Source: Terrabacter aerolatus
Lineage (GTDB): Bacteria; Actinomycetota; Actinomycetes; Actinomycetales; Dermatophilaceae
NCBI RefSeq assembly: GCF_007991735.1
Contig: NZ_BJYX01000009.1
Location: forward strand, 62,001 to 126,000
Length of the DNA stretch: 64,000 nt
Direction of reading: 5' to 3'
In this document: positions 43,255 through 51,817 of the stretch, piece by piece
Layout of the letters: each line of letters starts with the position of its first letter
Numbering within the stretch: the stretch's first letter is position 1
Notes under the pieces: model-generated
What the model saw: the letters and a program-made list of their open reading frames with translations, nothing else
What the model was told of the DNA's origin: nothing
The model's database searches: none
Position numbers and translations under genes: made by a program

Positions 43255-43674
43255 ATGTTGATTCCCCGTCGAGTCAAGCACCGCAAGCAGCACCACCCGA
43301 ACCGCCACGGCGCGGCCAAGGGTGGCACCACGATCGCCTTCGGTGACTACGGCATCCAGGCTCTCGAGCCGGCCTACGTGACCAACCGTCAGATCGAGTC
43401 CGCTCGTATCGCGATGACCCGCTACATGAAGCGTGGCGGAAAGGTGTGGATCAACATCTACCCCGACCGTCCGCTCACCAAGAAGCCCGCCGAGACCCGC
43501 ATGGGTTCCGGTAAGGGTTCGCCGGAGTGGTGGATCGCCAACGTCAAGCCGGGTCGCGTCATGTTCGAGATCTCGGGCGTGGCAGAGCCGGTGGCGCGTG
43601 AGGCCATGCGTCTCGCGATGCACAAGCTCCCCATGAAGTGCCGCTTCGTTCAGCGTGAGGGTGGTGACATCTGA
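43255..43674 (+). CDS. rplP: 50S ribosomal protein L16
   Basis: L16 orients A-site tRNA near the peptidyl transferase centre. The 139-residue chain [20 protein letters not shown] has [20 protein letters not shown] and [20 protein letters not shown]. It begins three bases after the rpsC stop and overlaps rpmC by one base (TGATG). Confidence 0.98.
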   Translation: MLIPRRVKHRKQHHPNRHGAAKGGTTIAFGDYGIQALEPAYVTNRQIESARIAMTRYMKRGGKVWINIYPDRPLTKKPAETRMGSGKGSPEWWIANVKPGRVMFEISGVAEPVAREAMRLAMHKLPMKCRFVQREGGDI

Positions 43675-44060
43675 TGGCAGTCGGAACCAAGGACCTGGCT
43701 CCCGAGCAGCTGCGTGGTCTGGACGACACCAAGCTGGCGGACGAGCTGAAGAAGGCCAAGGAAGAGCTGTTCAACCTGCGTTTCCAGTCGGCCACCGGCC
43801 AGCTGGACAACCACGGCCGCCTGCGCGCCGTCAAGAAGGACATCGCGCGCATCTACACCGAGATGCGTGAGCGCGAGCTCGGCATCGGCTCGGCCCCCGC
43901 TGCCCCCAAGGCGCCGGAGAAGACCGAGAAGGTCGAGAAGAAGGCTCCCAAGGCCGACAAGAAGGCCGACAAGGCCGAGAAGGCTGACAAGCCCGAGAAG
44001 GCTGACAAGGCCGAGAAGAAGGCCAAGAAGGCTGACAAGGCGCAGGAGGCTGACGCATGA
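43674..44060 (+). CDS. rpmC: 50S ribosomal protein L29 with lysine-rich C-terminal tail
   Basis: L29 sits beside L23 at the tunnel exit. The first 70 or so residues are a normal L29: [40 protein letters not shown] and [17 protein letters not shown]. The family is usually 65-80 residues, but this protein has 128. The extra 50 or more residues are almost only Lys, Ala, Glu and Asp in KADK/EKAD steps, like a histone H1 tail. The tail would lie at the tunnel exit or bind RNA; its function is unknown. ATGA overlap with rpsQ. Confidence 0.95.
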   Translation: MAVGTKDLAPEQLRGLDDTKLADELKKAKEELFNLRFQSATGQLDNHGRLRAVKKDIARIYTEMRERELGIGSAPAAPKAPEKTEKVEKKAPKADKKADKAEKADKPEKADKAEKKAKKADKAQEADA

Positions 44061-44347
44061 GCGAGCAGGAGAAGGTCGTGAGCGACCAGGCGAGTGAGCG
44101 CAACTACCGCAAGACCCGTCAGGGTTACGTGGTGAGCGACAAGATGGACAAGACCGTCGTCGTCGAGGTCGAGGACCGCGTCAAGCACGCCCTCTACAGC
44201 AAGGTCATCCGTCGCACCAGCAAGGTCAAGGTGCACGACGAGCAGAACGCTGCCGGCGTGGGCGACCGCGTGCTCATCATGGAGACGCGTCCGCTCTCCG
44301 CGACGAAGCACTGGCGCATCGTCGAGATCCTCGAGAAGGCCAAGTAA
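44057..44347 (+). CDS. rpsQ: 30S ribosomal protein S17
   Basis: S17 is a primary 16S rRNA binder of the 30S body. It has 96 residues; after a short acidic leader it shows [20 protein letters not shown] and [20 protein letters not shown], then [17 protein letters not shown]. It is the last gene of the S10 cluster before a spacer with two hairpins. Confidence 0.97.
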   Translation: MSEQEKVVSDQASERNYRKTRQGYVVSDKMDKTVVVEVEDRVKHALYSKVIRRTSKVKVHDEQNAAGVGDRVLIMETRPLSATKHWRIVEILEKAK

Positions 44348-44354
44348 GACCACC

Positions 44355-44413
44355 CTCGGGGGGCGCTGCCCCCCGAGTGCCCTCCGGCGGCCCGCATCTG
44401 CGGGCCCCGGAGG
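44355..44413 (+). terminator. Two consecutive hairpins between rpsQ and rplN
   Basis: CTCGGGGGG at 44355-44363 pairs with CCCCCCGAG at 44369-44377 around CGCTG. Right after, CCTCCGG and GGCCCGC from 44381 pair with GCGGGCC and CCGGAGG ending at 44413, with one bulged base. They mark the S10/spc boundary and may lower read-through. No clear promoter is seen in the remaining 70 bases. Confidence 0.65.
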
Positions 44414-44486
44414 ACACAGACCACAGTCCAGTTCGGCAAGGCTTCGCCCGCGGGCGAAGAACCAGCACGACGACAGGAGTTAGACA

Positions 44487-44855
44487 GTGATTCAGCAGGA
44501 GTCGCGGCTTCGCGTCGCCGACAACACCGGTGCCAAGGAAATCCTGTGCATCCGTGTTCTCGGTGGCTCGGGCCGTCGGTACGCCGGCATCGGTGACACC
44601 ATCGTCGCCACCGTCAAGGACGCGATCCCTGGCGGCAACGTGAAGAAGGGTGACGTCGTCAAGGCCGTCATCGTCCGCACCGTCAAGGAGCGCCGCCGCG
44701 CCGACGGTTCCTACATCAAGTTCGACGAGAACGCCGCCGTGATCCTCAAGGCCGACGGTGACCCCCGTGGGACCCGCATCTTCGGCCCGGTGGGTCGCGA
44801 GCTGCGCGAGAAGAAGTTCATGAAGATCATCTCGCTGGCCCCGGAGGTGCTGTGA
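44487..44855 (+). CDS. rplN: 50S ribosomal protein L14
   Basis: L14 is an intersubunit bridge protein. The 122-residue chain from GTG 44487, [20 protein letters not shown], has the conserved [20 protein letters not shown] and [27 protein letters not shown] lies upstream. It is the first gene of the spc cluster, and GTGA overlaps rplX. Confidence 0.98.
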   Translation: MIQQESRLRVADNTGAKEILCIRVLGGSGRRYAGIGDTIVATVKDAIPGGNVKKGDVVKAVIVRTVKERRRADGSYIKFDENAAVILKADGDPRGTRIFGPVGRELREKKFMKIISLAPEVL

Positions 44856-45238
44856 ACATGGCGAAGACCACCATCAGCAAGATGAAGATCAAGAAGGGTG
44901 ACCTCGTCCAGGTCATCTCGGGCCGCAGCCAGAAGAACGGCGGCGACCGAGGCAAGCAGGGCAAGGTCATCGCGGTCTACCCCGAGACCCAGCGCGTGCT
45001 CGTCGAGGGCATCAACCGCGTCACCAAGCACGTCAAGGCCGGCGCGACCGCCCGAGGCACCCGCACCGGTGGCCTGACGCACACCGAGGCCGCGATCCAC
45101 GTGAGCAACGTGGCGATCGTCGACCCCGAGTCGAAGAAGCCGACCCGCGTGAAGACGCGTGTCGAGACCGTCGAGCGCAATGGCCGCCAGAAGGCGTCCC
45201 GCGTCCGTGTCGCGGTCAAGTCGGACAAGGACCTCTGA
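44852..45238 (+). CDS. rplX: 50S ribosomal protein L24
   Basis: L24 initiates 50S assembly and sits near the tunnel exit. It has 128 residues from GTG 44852; ATG 44858 ([20 protein letters not shown]) is an equally good start. The KOW motif [20 protein letters not shown] is clear, followed by [10 protein letters not shown] and [18 protein letters not shown]. Confidence 0.96.
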   Translation: MNMAKTTISKMKIKKGDLVQVISGRSQKNGGDRGKQGKVIAVYPETQRVLVEGINRVTKHVKAGATARGTRTGGLTHTEAAIHVSNVAIVDPESKKPTRVKTRVETVERNGRQKASRVRVAVKSDKDL

Positions 45239-45239
45239 G

Positions 45240-45800
45240 ATGACTGAGACCAGCACCAAGCCGCGCCTTCAGCAGCGCTACCAGGACGAGATCAAGGGCT
45301 CGATGCTCGAGCAGTTCGGCTACCCGAACGTCATGCAGGTCCCCGGCGTCGTCAAGGTCGTCGTGAACATGGGTGTCGGCGACGCGGCCAAGGACAGCAA
45401 GCTCATCGAGGGTGCCGTCCGTGACCTCACCGCCATCACCGGCCAGAAGCCGGTCGTGACCAAGGCGCGCAAGTCCATCGCCCAGTTCAAGCTGCGTGAG
45501 GGCATGCCGATCGGCGCCCACACGACGCTGCGCGGCGACCGCATGTGGGAGTTCCTCGACCGTCTCGTGACGATCGCCCTCCCGCGCATCCGTGACTTCC
45601 GTGGTCTGTCGCCGAAGCAGTTCGACGGCAACGGCAACTTCACGTTCGGTCTGACCGAGCAGTCGATGTTCCACGAGATCGACCAGGACCGGATCGACCG
45701 CGTGCGGGGCATGGACATCACCGTGGTCACCACGGCGACCAACGATGACGAGGGTCGCGCGCTGCTCAAGCAGCTCGGCTTCCCCTTCAAGGAGAACTGA
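45240..45800 (+). CDS. rplE: 50S ribosomal protein L5
   Basis: L5 binds 5S rRNA and P-site tRNA in the central protuberance. It has 186 residues from ATG 45240, [20 protein letters not shown]. It shows [20 protein letters not shown], the [20 protein letters not shown] block and [20 protein letters not shown]. It ends [12 protein letters not shown]. Confidence 0.98.
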   Translation: MTETSTKPRLQQRYQDEIKGSMLEQFGYPNVMQVPGVVKVVVNMGVGDAAKDSKLIEGAVRDLTAITGQKPVVTKARKSIAQFKLREGMPIGAHTTLRGDRMWEFLDRLVTIALPRIRDFRGLSPKQFDGNGNFTFGLTEQSMFHEIDQDRIDRVRGMDITVVTTATNDDEGRALLKQLGFPFKEN

Positions 45801-45801
45801 C

Positions 45802-45987
45802 ATGGCCAAGACCGCGCTCGTTAACAAGGCGAACCGGAAGCCGAAGTTCAAGGTCCGCGCGTACACCCGTTGCCAGAAGTGCGGTCGCCCGCACTCGGTG
45901 TACCGCAAGTTCGGCCTCTGCCGCATCTGCCTTCGCGAGATGGCGCACGCGGGTGAGCTGCCGGGCGTGACCAAGAGCTCCTGGTAG
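45802..45987 (+). CDS. rpsN: 30S ribosomal protein S14, zinc-binding type
   Basis: This is the short type Z S14, 61 residues. Four cysteines, C24-x2-C27 and C40-x2-C43 ([20 protein letters not shown]), form a zinc ribbon. Many actinobacteria also carry a zinc-free S14 elsewhere under Zur control; none is in this window. ATG 45802 follows AAGGAGA. Confidence 0.98.
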   Translation: MAKTALVNKANRKPKFKVRAYTRCQKCGRPHSVYRKFGLCRICLREMAHAGELPGVTKSSW

Positions 45988-46120
45988 TCCGGCTCCCGAG
46001 CCCAGAGCACAACCCAGACCAACACACCTCTGACACCGTAGGTCGGCCACACGACGGCCCAGCCGTCGCCGGGCAGATAGCCCCGGTCGAAACCCCGGTG
46101 AGGAAGGGCGGAGAGCCCAC
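45988..46120 (+). other. Spacer between rpsN and rpsH
   Basis: This 133-base gap in the spc cluster has short inverted matches (CGACGGC with GCCGTCG around 46054-46070). A GTGAGGAAGGG ribosome site precedes rpsH. S8 represses the spc operon through mRNA in this region in E. coli; I cannot trace that fold here with confidence. Confidence 0.35.
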
Positions 46121-46519
46121 ATGACCATGACTGACCCGATTGCGGACATGCTGACCCGCGTCCGGAACGCCAACTCGGCGCACCACGACGTCGTCTCCAT
46201 GCCGTACTCGAAGCTGAAGAAGAACATCGCCGAGATCCTCCAGTCCGAGGGCTTCATCGCCTCGTGGAAGATCGAGGAGGCGGAGGTCGGCCAGACGCTG
46301 ACCATCGACCTCAAGTACGGCCCCAACCGCGAGCGCTCCATCGCCGGCGTGCGTCGCGTGAGCAAGCCCGGTCTGCGCGTCTACGCCAAGTCGACGAACC
46401 TGCCCAAGGTTCTCGGTGGCCTCGGCGTCGCGATCCTGTCGACGTCGAACGGTCTGCTGACCGACCGCCAGGCACACGAGAAGGGCGTGGGTGGGGAAGT
46501 CCTCGCCTACGTCTGGTAA
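46121..46519 (+). CDS. rpsH: 30S ribosomal protein S8
   Basis: S8 binds the 16S central domain early in assembly. The 132-residue chain [20 protein letters not shown] has [40 protein letters not shown] and ends EVLAYVW. ATG 46121 is used; ATG 46127 would also fit. Confidence 0.98.
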   Translation: MTMTDPIADMLTRVRNANSAHHDVVSMPYSKLKKNIAEILQSEGFIASWKIEEAEVGQTLTIDLKYGPNRERSIAGVRRVSKPGLRVYAKSTNLPKVLGGLGVAILSTSNGLLTDRQAHEKGVGGEVLAYVW

Positions 46520-46531
46520 GGAGACACTGAC

Positions 46532-47068
46532 ATGTCGCGAATCGGACGACTCCCGGTCTCCATCCCCTCGGGTGTGGACGTCAAGGTCGAGGGCCAGGAC
46601 GTCATCGTCAAGGGCCCCAAGGGTGAGCTCTCCCTGACCGTCGTCCAGCCGATCACGGTCGAGCTGGGCGAGGGCAACCTCGAGGTCAAGCGCCCCAACG
46701 ACGAGCGCGACTCGCGCTCGCGCCACGGCCTGACCCGCTCGCTCATCAACAACATGGTCCTCGGTGTCACCGAGGGCTACGAGAAGAAGATGGAGATCCA
46801 CGGCACGGGTTACCGTGTCGCAGCGAAGGGCTCGGACCTCGAGTTCTCGCTCGGATACTCGCACCCGATCCTCATCCAGGCTCCCGCCGGCATCAACTTC
46901 GCCGTCGAGAACCCGACCCGCTTCTCGGTGCAGGGCATCGACAAGCAGCTCGTGGGCGAGGTCGCGGCGAACATCCGCAAGCTGCGCAAGCCCGACCCGT
47001 ACAAGGGCAAGGGTGTTCGCTATGCGGGCGAGCAGATCCGTCGCAAGGTTGGAAAGGCCGGTAAGTAA
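46532..47068 (+). CDS. rplF: 50S ribosomal protein L6
   Basis: L6 lies near the factor-binding site of the 50S subunit. The 178-residue chain [20 protein letters not shown] has the two duplicated L6 domains, [20 protein letters not shown] and the C-terminal [20 protein letters not shown] signature. A GGAGAC site precedes the ATG. Confidence 0.98.
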   Translation: MSRIGRLPVSIPSGVDVKVEGQDVIVKGPKGELSLTVVQPITVELGEGNLEVKRPNDERDSRSRHGLTRSLINNMVLGVTEGYEKKMEIHGTGYRVAAKGSDLEFSLGYSHPILIQAPAGINFAVENPTRFSVQGIDKQLVGEVAANIRKLRKPDPYKGKGVRYAGEQIRRKVGKAGK

Positions 47069-47071
47069 GCC

Positions 47072-47446
47072 ATGGCAATGATCATCAAGCGCGGCAAGTC
47101 CAAGGCTGCCGCCCGCATCCGTCGCCAGGTGCGCGGTCGCAAGAAGATCGCCGGCACCGCGGTCCGTCCCCGCCTCGTCGTCTCGCGGTCCACGCGTCAC
47201 CTCTTCGTCCAGGTCGTCGACGACACCGTCGGCAAGACGGTGGCCTCGGCCTCGACGATGGAGGCCGACCTGCGCTCCTTCGACGGCGACAAGACGGCCA
47301 AGGCCAAGAAGGTCGGCGAGCTCGTGGCCGCCCGTGCCAAGGACGCCGGTGTCGAGGCCGTCGTGTTCGACCGTGGTGGCAACAAGTACCACGGCCGTGT
47401 CGCGGCGATCGCCGAGGGCGCCCGCGAAGGCGGTCTGTCCCTGTGA
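47072..47446 (+). CDS. rplR: 50S ribosomal protein L18
   Basis: L18 binds 5S rRNA with L5. It has 124 residues. After a basic N-terminus it shows [35 protein letters not shown], and [20 protein letters not shown] near the end, all family features. It starts three bases after rplF. Confidence 0.98.
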   Translation: MAMIIKRGKSKAAARIRRQVRGRKKIAGTAVRPRLVVSRSTRHLFVQVVDDTVGKTVASASTMEADLRSFDGDKTAKAKKVGELVAARAKDAGVEAVVFDRGGNKYHGRVAAIAEGAREGGLSL

Positions 47447-47486
47447 GCAACTTCGTGAACGCAATTGTTGAGATGAGGAACATCTG

Positions 47487-48143
47487 ATGCCCGGACAGCA
47501 GCGTCGAGGCACCGGCCCCGCCGGTGGCGGCGAGCGCACCGAGCGCGGAGACCGCCGTGACAACCGCGGCGGCCGCGACAACCGCGACAGCCGTGACGAC
47601 AAGAACCAGTACGTCGAGCGCGTCGTGACCATCAACCGCGTCTCCAAGGTCGTCAAGGGTGGTCGTCGCTTCAGCTTCACCGCCCTCGTCGTCGTCGGTG
47701 ACGGTGACGGCACCGTGGGCGTCGGCTACGGCAAGGCCAAGGAAGTTCCCGCGGCCATCGCCAAGGGTGTCGAGGAGGCCAAGAAGAACTTCTTCAAGGT
47801 CCCGCGCATCCAGGGCACCATCCCGCACCCCGTCCAGGGTGAGGCGGCCGCTGGTGTCGTCATGCTCCGCCCCGCCGCTCCCGGTACCGGTGTCATCGCC
47901 GGTGGCGCGGTGCGCGCGGTGCTCGAGTGCGCCGGCATCCACGACGTGCTCAGCAAGTCGCTGGGCTCGGACAACGCCATCAACGTCGTGCACGCCACGG
48001 CCCAGGCCCTGCGCGAGCTCGAGCGCCCCGAGTCGGTCGCTGCCCGTCGTGGCAAGACCCTCGAGGAGGTCGCTCCGGCGGCCATGCTCAAGGCCCGTGC
48101 GGCTGGTCTCGCCGAGGCCCAGGCCGCGAAGGCAGGTGCCTGA
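47487..48143 (+). CDS. rpsE: 30S ribosomal protein S5
   Basis: S5 shapes the mRNA entry site and affects accuracy. It has 218 residues with an N-terminal disordered stretch of about 38 residues rich in Arg, Gly, Asp and Asn ([15 protein letters not shown]). The S5 double-stranded RNA-binding fold follows ([20 protein letters not shown]), then [20 protein letters not shown]. The stop overlaps rpmD. Confidence 0.98.
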   Translation: MPGQQRRGTGPAGGGERTERGDRRDNRGGRDNRDSRDDKNQYVERVVTINRVSKVVKGGRRFSFTALVVVGDGDGTVGVGYGKAKEVPAAIAKGVEEAKKNFFKVPRIQGTIPHPVQGEAAAGVVMLRPAAPGTGVIAGGAVRAVLECAGIHDVLSKSLGSDNAINVVHATAQALRELERPESVAARRGKTLEEVAPAAMLKARAAGLAEAQAAKAGA

Positions 48144-48325
48144 TGGCTCGTCTCAAGGTGACCCAGACCCGTTCGGAGATCGGTGGCAAGCAGAACCAGC
48201 GTGACACGCTGCGCAGCCTCGGTCTGAAGCGCATTGGCGACGTCGTCGTCAAGGAGGACCGTCCCGAGATCCGCGGGATGGTCAAGACGGTCACGCACCT
48301 CGTGTCCGTCGAGGAGGTTGACTGA
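48143..48325 (+). CDS. rpmD: 50S ribosomal protein L30
   Basis: The 60-residue product [20 protein letters not shown] has [20 protein letters not shown] and [15 protein letters not shown], which is the full L30 pattern. ATG 48143 overlaps the rpsE stop. L30 is a small 50S surface protein that many bacteria keep in this slot. Confidence 0.97.
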   Translation: MARLKVTQTRSEIGGKQNQRDTLRSLGLKRIGDVVVKEDRPEIRGMVKTVTHLVSVEEVD

Positions 48326-48327
48326 CC

Positions 48328-48804
48328 ATGGCCGACAACGCCAAGAAGTCGGGCGAGTCCGCCCTCAAGGTCCACCACCTGCGTCCGGCCCCCGGAGCCA
48401 AGACCGCCAAGACCCGTGTCGGTCGTGGTGAGGGCTCCAAGGGCAAGACTGCCGGTCGTGGTACCAAGGGCACGAAGGCCCGTTACCAGGTCCCGGAGCG
48501 TTTCGAGGGCGGCTCGATGCCGATGCACATGCGCCTTCCCAAGCTCCGTGGCTTCAAGAACCCGTTCCGCACGGAGTACCAGGTCGTGAACCTGGACCGC
48601 CTGCAGCTGCTCTTCCCGGAGGGTGGTCAGGTGTCCGTCGCCGACCTCGTCGCCAAGGGTGCCGTCCGTGACGGCTTCCCGGTGAAGGTGCTCGGCACGG
48701 GTGAGATCTCCGTCAAGGTCGAGGTCGAGGCGCACAAGTTCTCGGCGTCCGCCAAGGAGAAGATCGAGGCCGCCGGCGGCACGGTCACGGCCCTCGCCGG
48801 CTGA
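48328..48804 (+). CDS. rplO: 50S ribosomal protein L15
   Basis: L15 is a late-assembly 50S protein that threads into 23S rRNA. The 158-residue chain has [20 protein letters not shown], the glycine-rich [18 protein letters not shown] and [16 protein letters not shown]. It is the last ribosomal gene before secY, and a large hairpin structure follows. Confidence 0.98.
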   Translation: MADNAKKSGESALKVHHLRPAPGAKTAKTRVGRGEGSKGKTAGRGTKGTKARYQVPERFEGGSMPMHMRLPKLRGFKNPFRTEYQVVNLDRLQLLFPEGGQVSVADLVAKGAVRDGFPVKVLGTGEISVKVEVEAHKFSASAKEKIEAAGGTVTALAG

Positions 48805-48842
48805 GTGATCAGGCGCGAGTGACCACCACACACCTCGTGTGA

Positions 48843-48913
48843 GCAGCGCCCCGGGCGCCCGACCCGCGAGCCGACGTGACGTCGGCCACCGCGGTGGGGG
48901 CCCGGGGCGCTGC
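48843..48913 (+). terminator. Branched stem-loop between rplO and secY
   Basis: GCAGCGCCCCGGGC at 48843-48856 pairs perfectly with 48900-48913. The enclosed bases contain two more small stems (CCGACGTGACGTCGG near 48871 and CCACCGCGGTGG near 48886), so the RNA may form a multi-branch structure. GCCTTTG follows. It may be a terminator or attenuator before secY. Confidence 0.6.
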
Positions 48914-48984
48914 GCCTTTGCGTTAACCTTCCACGGATTGCTTGTCTTATGCCGCGCCACCGCGCGGCCCCCCAGGAGGACCCA

Positions 48985-50307
48985 GTGCTCGCCGCTTTCG
49001 TACGCGCGTTCCGAACCCCGGACCTGCGCAAGAAGCTGCTCTTCACGCTCGGCATCATCGTGCTGTTCCGTCTCGGTTCGCACGTCCCGACGCCCGGCAT
49101 CAGCTACAGCCTCGTGCAGAGCTGCCTGCAGGCCAGCAAGGGCCAGAGCGGTGACCAGAGCGGGTTCCTCAACCTGGCCAACCTCTTCAGTGGAGGTGCG
49201 CTGCTGCAGCTTTCCGTCTTCGCGCTGGGGATCATGCCGTACATCACGGCGAGCATCATCATCCAGCTGCTCACGGTCGTCATCCCGCGCTTCGAGGCGC
49301 TCAAGGAGGAGGGCCAGTCCGGGCAGAGCAAGCTGACGCAGTACACCCGCTACCTGACGATCGGTCTCGCGATCCTCCAGTCGTCGACCCTCGTCACCTT
49401 CGCGCGCAACCCCTCCAGCCTGTTCGGCGGCTCGTGCACGACGATCATGACCGACCAGTCGGTCGTCACGATCCTCATCATGGTCCTGACGATGACGGCC
49501 GGCACCGGCCTCATCATGTGGTTCGGCGAGCTCATCACCGACAAGGGTGTCGGCAACGGCATGTCCCTCATGATCTTCACCTCGATCGCCGCCGGCTTCC
49601 CGGCCTCGCTCTGGGGCATCAAGGAGAACAAGGGCTGGGGCACCTTCCTCGGCATCCTGCTCCTCGGCATCTTCGTCATCGCGGCGGTCGTCTTCGTCGA
49701 GCAGTCCCAGCGCCGCATCCCGGTGCAGTACGCCAAGCGGATGGTCGGCCGGCGCATGTACGGCGGCACGTCCACCTACATCCCGCTCAAGGTCAACATG
49801 GCGGGCGTCATCCCCGTCATCTTCGCGAGCTCGCTGCTCGCCCTGCCGGGGCTCGTCGCGCAGTTCAACACCCACGCCGACGGCAACAACCCGGCCTGGG
49901 TCCAGTGGGTCCAGGAGAACCTCGTCAAGGGTGACCACCCGATCTACATGGCGACCTACGTCGCCCTCATCCTCTTCTTCACGTTCTTCTACGTCTCGAT
50001 CACGTTCAACCCGACCGAGGTCGCGGAGAACATGAAGAAGTACGGCGGTTTCATCCCGGGTATCCGGGCCGGGCGACCCACGGCCGAGTACCTCAACTAC
50101 GTCCTGACCCGAATCACCGTGCCGGGTGCCATCTACCTCGCCATCGTCTCGCTCATCCCGCTCGTGGCCCTCGTGCTCGTCGGTGCCAACCAGAACTTCC
50201 CGTTCGGTGGTACCTCGATCCTCATCGTCGTGGGTGTGGGTCTCGAGACGGTCAAGCAGATCGAGGCGCAGCTTCAGCAGCGTCACTACGAAGGGTTCCT
50301 CCGTTAA
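48985..50307 (+). CDS. secY: Preprotein translocase subunit SecY
   Basis: This is the channel subunit of the SecYEG translocon, which exports proteins and inserts membrane proteins. It has 440 residues from GTG 48985, chosen for the AGGAGGA six bases before it; the longer frame from 48949 lacks a ribosome site. Ten hydrophobic segments are visible, starting LLFTLGIIVLFRLGSHVPTP. LFSGGALLQLSVFALGIMPY and NPTEVAENMKKYGGFIPGIR are SecY signatures. The stop abuts the adk start (TAAATG). Confidence 0.97.
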   Translation: MLAAFVRAFRTPDLRKKLLFTLGIIVLFRLGSHVPTPGISYSLVQSCLQASKGQSGDQSGFLNLANLFSGGALLQLSVFALGIMPYITASIIIQLLTVVIPRFEALKEEGQSGQSKLTQYTRYLTIGLAILQSSTLVTFARNPSSLFGGSCTTIMTDQSVVTILIMVLTMTAGTGLIMWFGELITDKGVGNGMSLMIFTSIAAGFPASLWGIKENKGWGTFLGILLLGIFVIAAVVFVEQSQRRIPVQYAKRMVGRRMYGGTSTYIPLKVNMAGVIPVIFASSLLALPGLVAQFNTHADGNNPAWVQWVQENLVKGDHPIYMATYVALILFFTFFYVSITFNPTEVAENMKKYGGFIPGIRAGRPTAEYLNYVLTRITVPGAIYLAIVSLIPLVALVLVGANQNFPFGGTSILIVVGVGLETVKQIEAQLQQRHYEGFLR

Positions 50308-50877
50308 ATGCGACTGATCATCCTCGGCCCGCCCGGCGCCGGTAAGGGCACGCAGGCCGCCCGGATCGCCGAGCGCCTCGGCATCCCGGCCATCTCGACC
50401 GGCGACATCTTCCGCGCCAACATCAAGGACCAGACCCCGCTCGGGGTCAAGGTCGACGAGATCATCAAGTCCGGTGGCTACGTCTCCGACGACATCACCA
50501 ACGAGATCGTCGAGGACCGGCTGACCTGGGACGACGCCGAGGGCGGCTTCCTGCTCGACGGCTACCCGCGCACGGCCGGCCAGGTCGACGCGCTCGACGC
50601 GATGCTGTCGCGCCACGGGCACGCCCTCGACGCCGTGCTCGAGCTCGAGGTCGACGAGGACGCGATCGTCCAGCGGCTGCTCAAGCGCGCCGAGACCGAG
50701 GGTCGCGCCGACGACACCGAGGACGTCATCCGCCAGCGCCAGGCGATCTACCGCAAGGAGACCGCGCCGCTCGCGCAGCACTACGAGCTCGTCGGTCTCC
50801 TCGTCAAGGTCGACGGCATGGGTGCCGTCGACGAGGTCACCGACCGTGTCATCGCGGCCCTGCCGCAGCACGGCTGA
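50308..50877 (+). CDS. adk: Adenylate kinase
   Basis: Adenylate kinase interconverts ATP and AMP with two ADP. The 189-residue short form has the P-loop GPPGAGKGTQ at 7-16, the NMP-binding ISTGDIFRANI, DGYPRT and a short LID (LKRAETEGRADDTEDVIRQR) without a zinc site. ATG 50308 directly follows the secY stop. Its place between secY and map is the classic arrangement. Confidence 0.98.
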   Translation: MRLIILGPPGAGKGTQAARIAERLGIPAISTGDIFRANIKDQTPLGVKVDEIIKSGGYVSDDITNEIVEDRLTWDDAEGGFLLDGYPRTAGQVDALDAMLSRHGHALDAVLELEVDEDAIVQRLLKRAETEGRADDTEDVIRQRQAIYRKETAPLAQHYELVGLLVKVDGMGAVDEVTDRVIAALPQHG

Positions 50878-50916
50878 GCGCGACCGCTCCAGCGCAGCCA
50901 CCACGAAGGACCACGA

Positions 50917-51771
50917 ATGTTCGGACGCCGTAACCGGCTCCAGGGTCGCACCGACGAGCAGCTCCTCCTCATGCGTGAGGCGGGGCTGCTCGTGGGTCGC
51001 ACCCTCGAGCTGCTCGCCGCCGAGGTGCGACCGGGCATGACGACGCTCGAGCTCGACCGCCTCGCCGAGGAGTTCATCCGCAGCAACGGCGGCATCCCGA
51101 ACTTCCAGCTCGTGCCCGGCTACCGCCACACGCTCTGCACGAGCGTCAACGACGAGGTCGTCCACGGCATCCCGGGGCCGCGGGTGCTCGAGGCCGGCGA
51201 CATCGTCTCGGTCGACTGCGGCGCCGAGGTCAAGGGCTGGAACGGCGACGCCGCGTTCACCGCCGTCGTCGGCGGCCGCGAGGCGGGCCGGCCGGAGGAC
51301 CTCGCGCTCATCGACGCGACCGAGGCGAGCCTCTACGCCGGCATCGCCGCGATGCAGGTGGGCGGCCGCCTCTTCGCCGTCGGTGACGCGGTCGAGGCGA
51401 GCATCGAGGCCGCGGCCGAGCGTGACGGCCACACCTACGGCGTCATCGACGAGTACGTCGGCCACGGCATCGGCACCGAGATGCACATGGACCCGCAGAT
51501 CCCGAACTACGCCGTGCGCGAGACGGGCCCGAAGCTCGTCGACGGTTTCACCGGGGCCATCGAGCCGATGGTGACGCTCGGCGGGATCGACACCAAGGTG
51601 CTTGCGGACGACTGGACGGTGGTGACCCTCGACGGCACCCGTGCCGCCCACTGGGAGCACTCGGTCGCCGTGCGACAGGACGGCCTGTGGATCCTCACGG
51701 CCGTCGACGGCGGCAAGGCTGCCCTCGAGGCCGCGGGCGCGGCATACGCCCCCCTCGACGCGACTGCGTGA
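50917..51771 (+). CDS. map: Methionine aminopeptidase, type I
   Basis: The enzyme removes the N-terminal methionine from new proteins. It has 284 residues. The metal ligands are readable: D100 (IVSVDCGA), D111 (NGDAAF), H183 (YVGHGIGTEMH), E216 (AIEPMV) and a later Glu in HWEHSVAV. TSVNDEVVHGIPGPR is also conserved. ATG 50917 follows CGAAGGA. It lies 39 bases after adk. Confidence 0.95.
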   Translation: MFGRRNRLQGRTDEQLLLMREAGLLVGRTLELLAAEVRPGMTTLELDRLAEEFIRSNGGIPNFQLVPGYRHTLCTSVNDEVVHGIPGPRVLEAGDIVSVDCGAEVKGWNGDAAFTAVVGGREAGRPEDLALIDATEASLYAGIAAMQVGGRLFAVGDAVEASIEAAAERDGHTYGVIDEYVGHGIGTEMHMDPQIPNYAVRETGPKLVDGFTGAIEPMVTLGGIDTKVLADDWTVVTLDGTRAAHWEHSVAVRQDGLWILTAVDGGKAALEAAGAAYAPLDATA

Positions 51772-51803
51772 GCCCGCACGCCCACGACGACGGCGGGGCA
51801 GCG

Positions 51804-51817
51804 TAGCCTCGCGCTCG
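51804..51817 (+). promoter_or_regulatory. -10 box of a probable leaderless transcript
   Basis: TAGCCT at 51804-51809 lies seven bases before GTG 51817, with no ribosome site. Confidence 0.4.
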
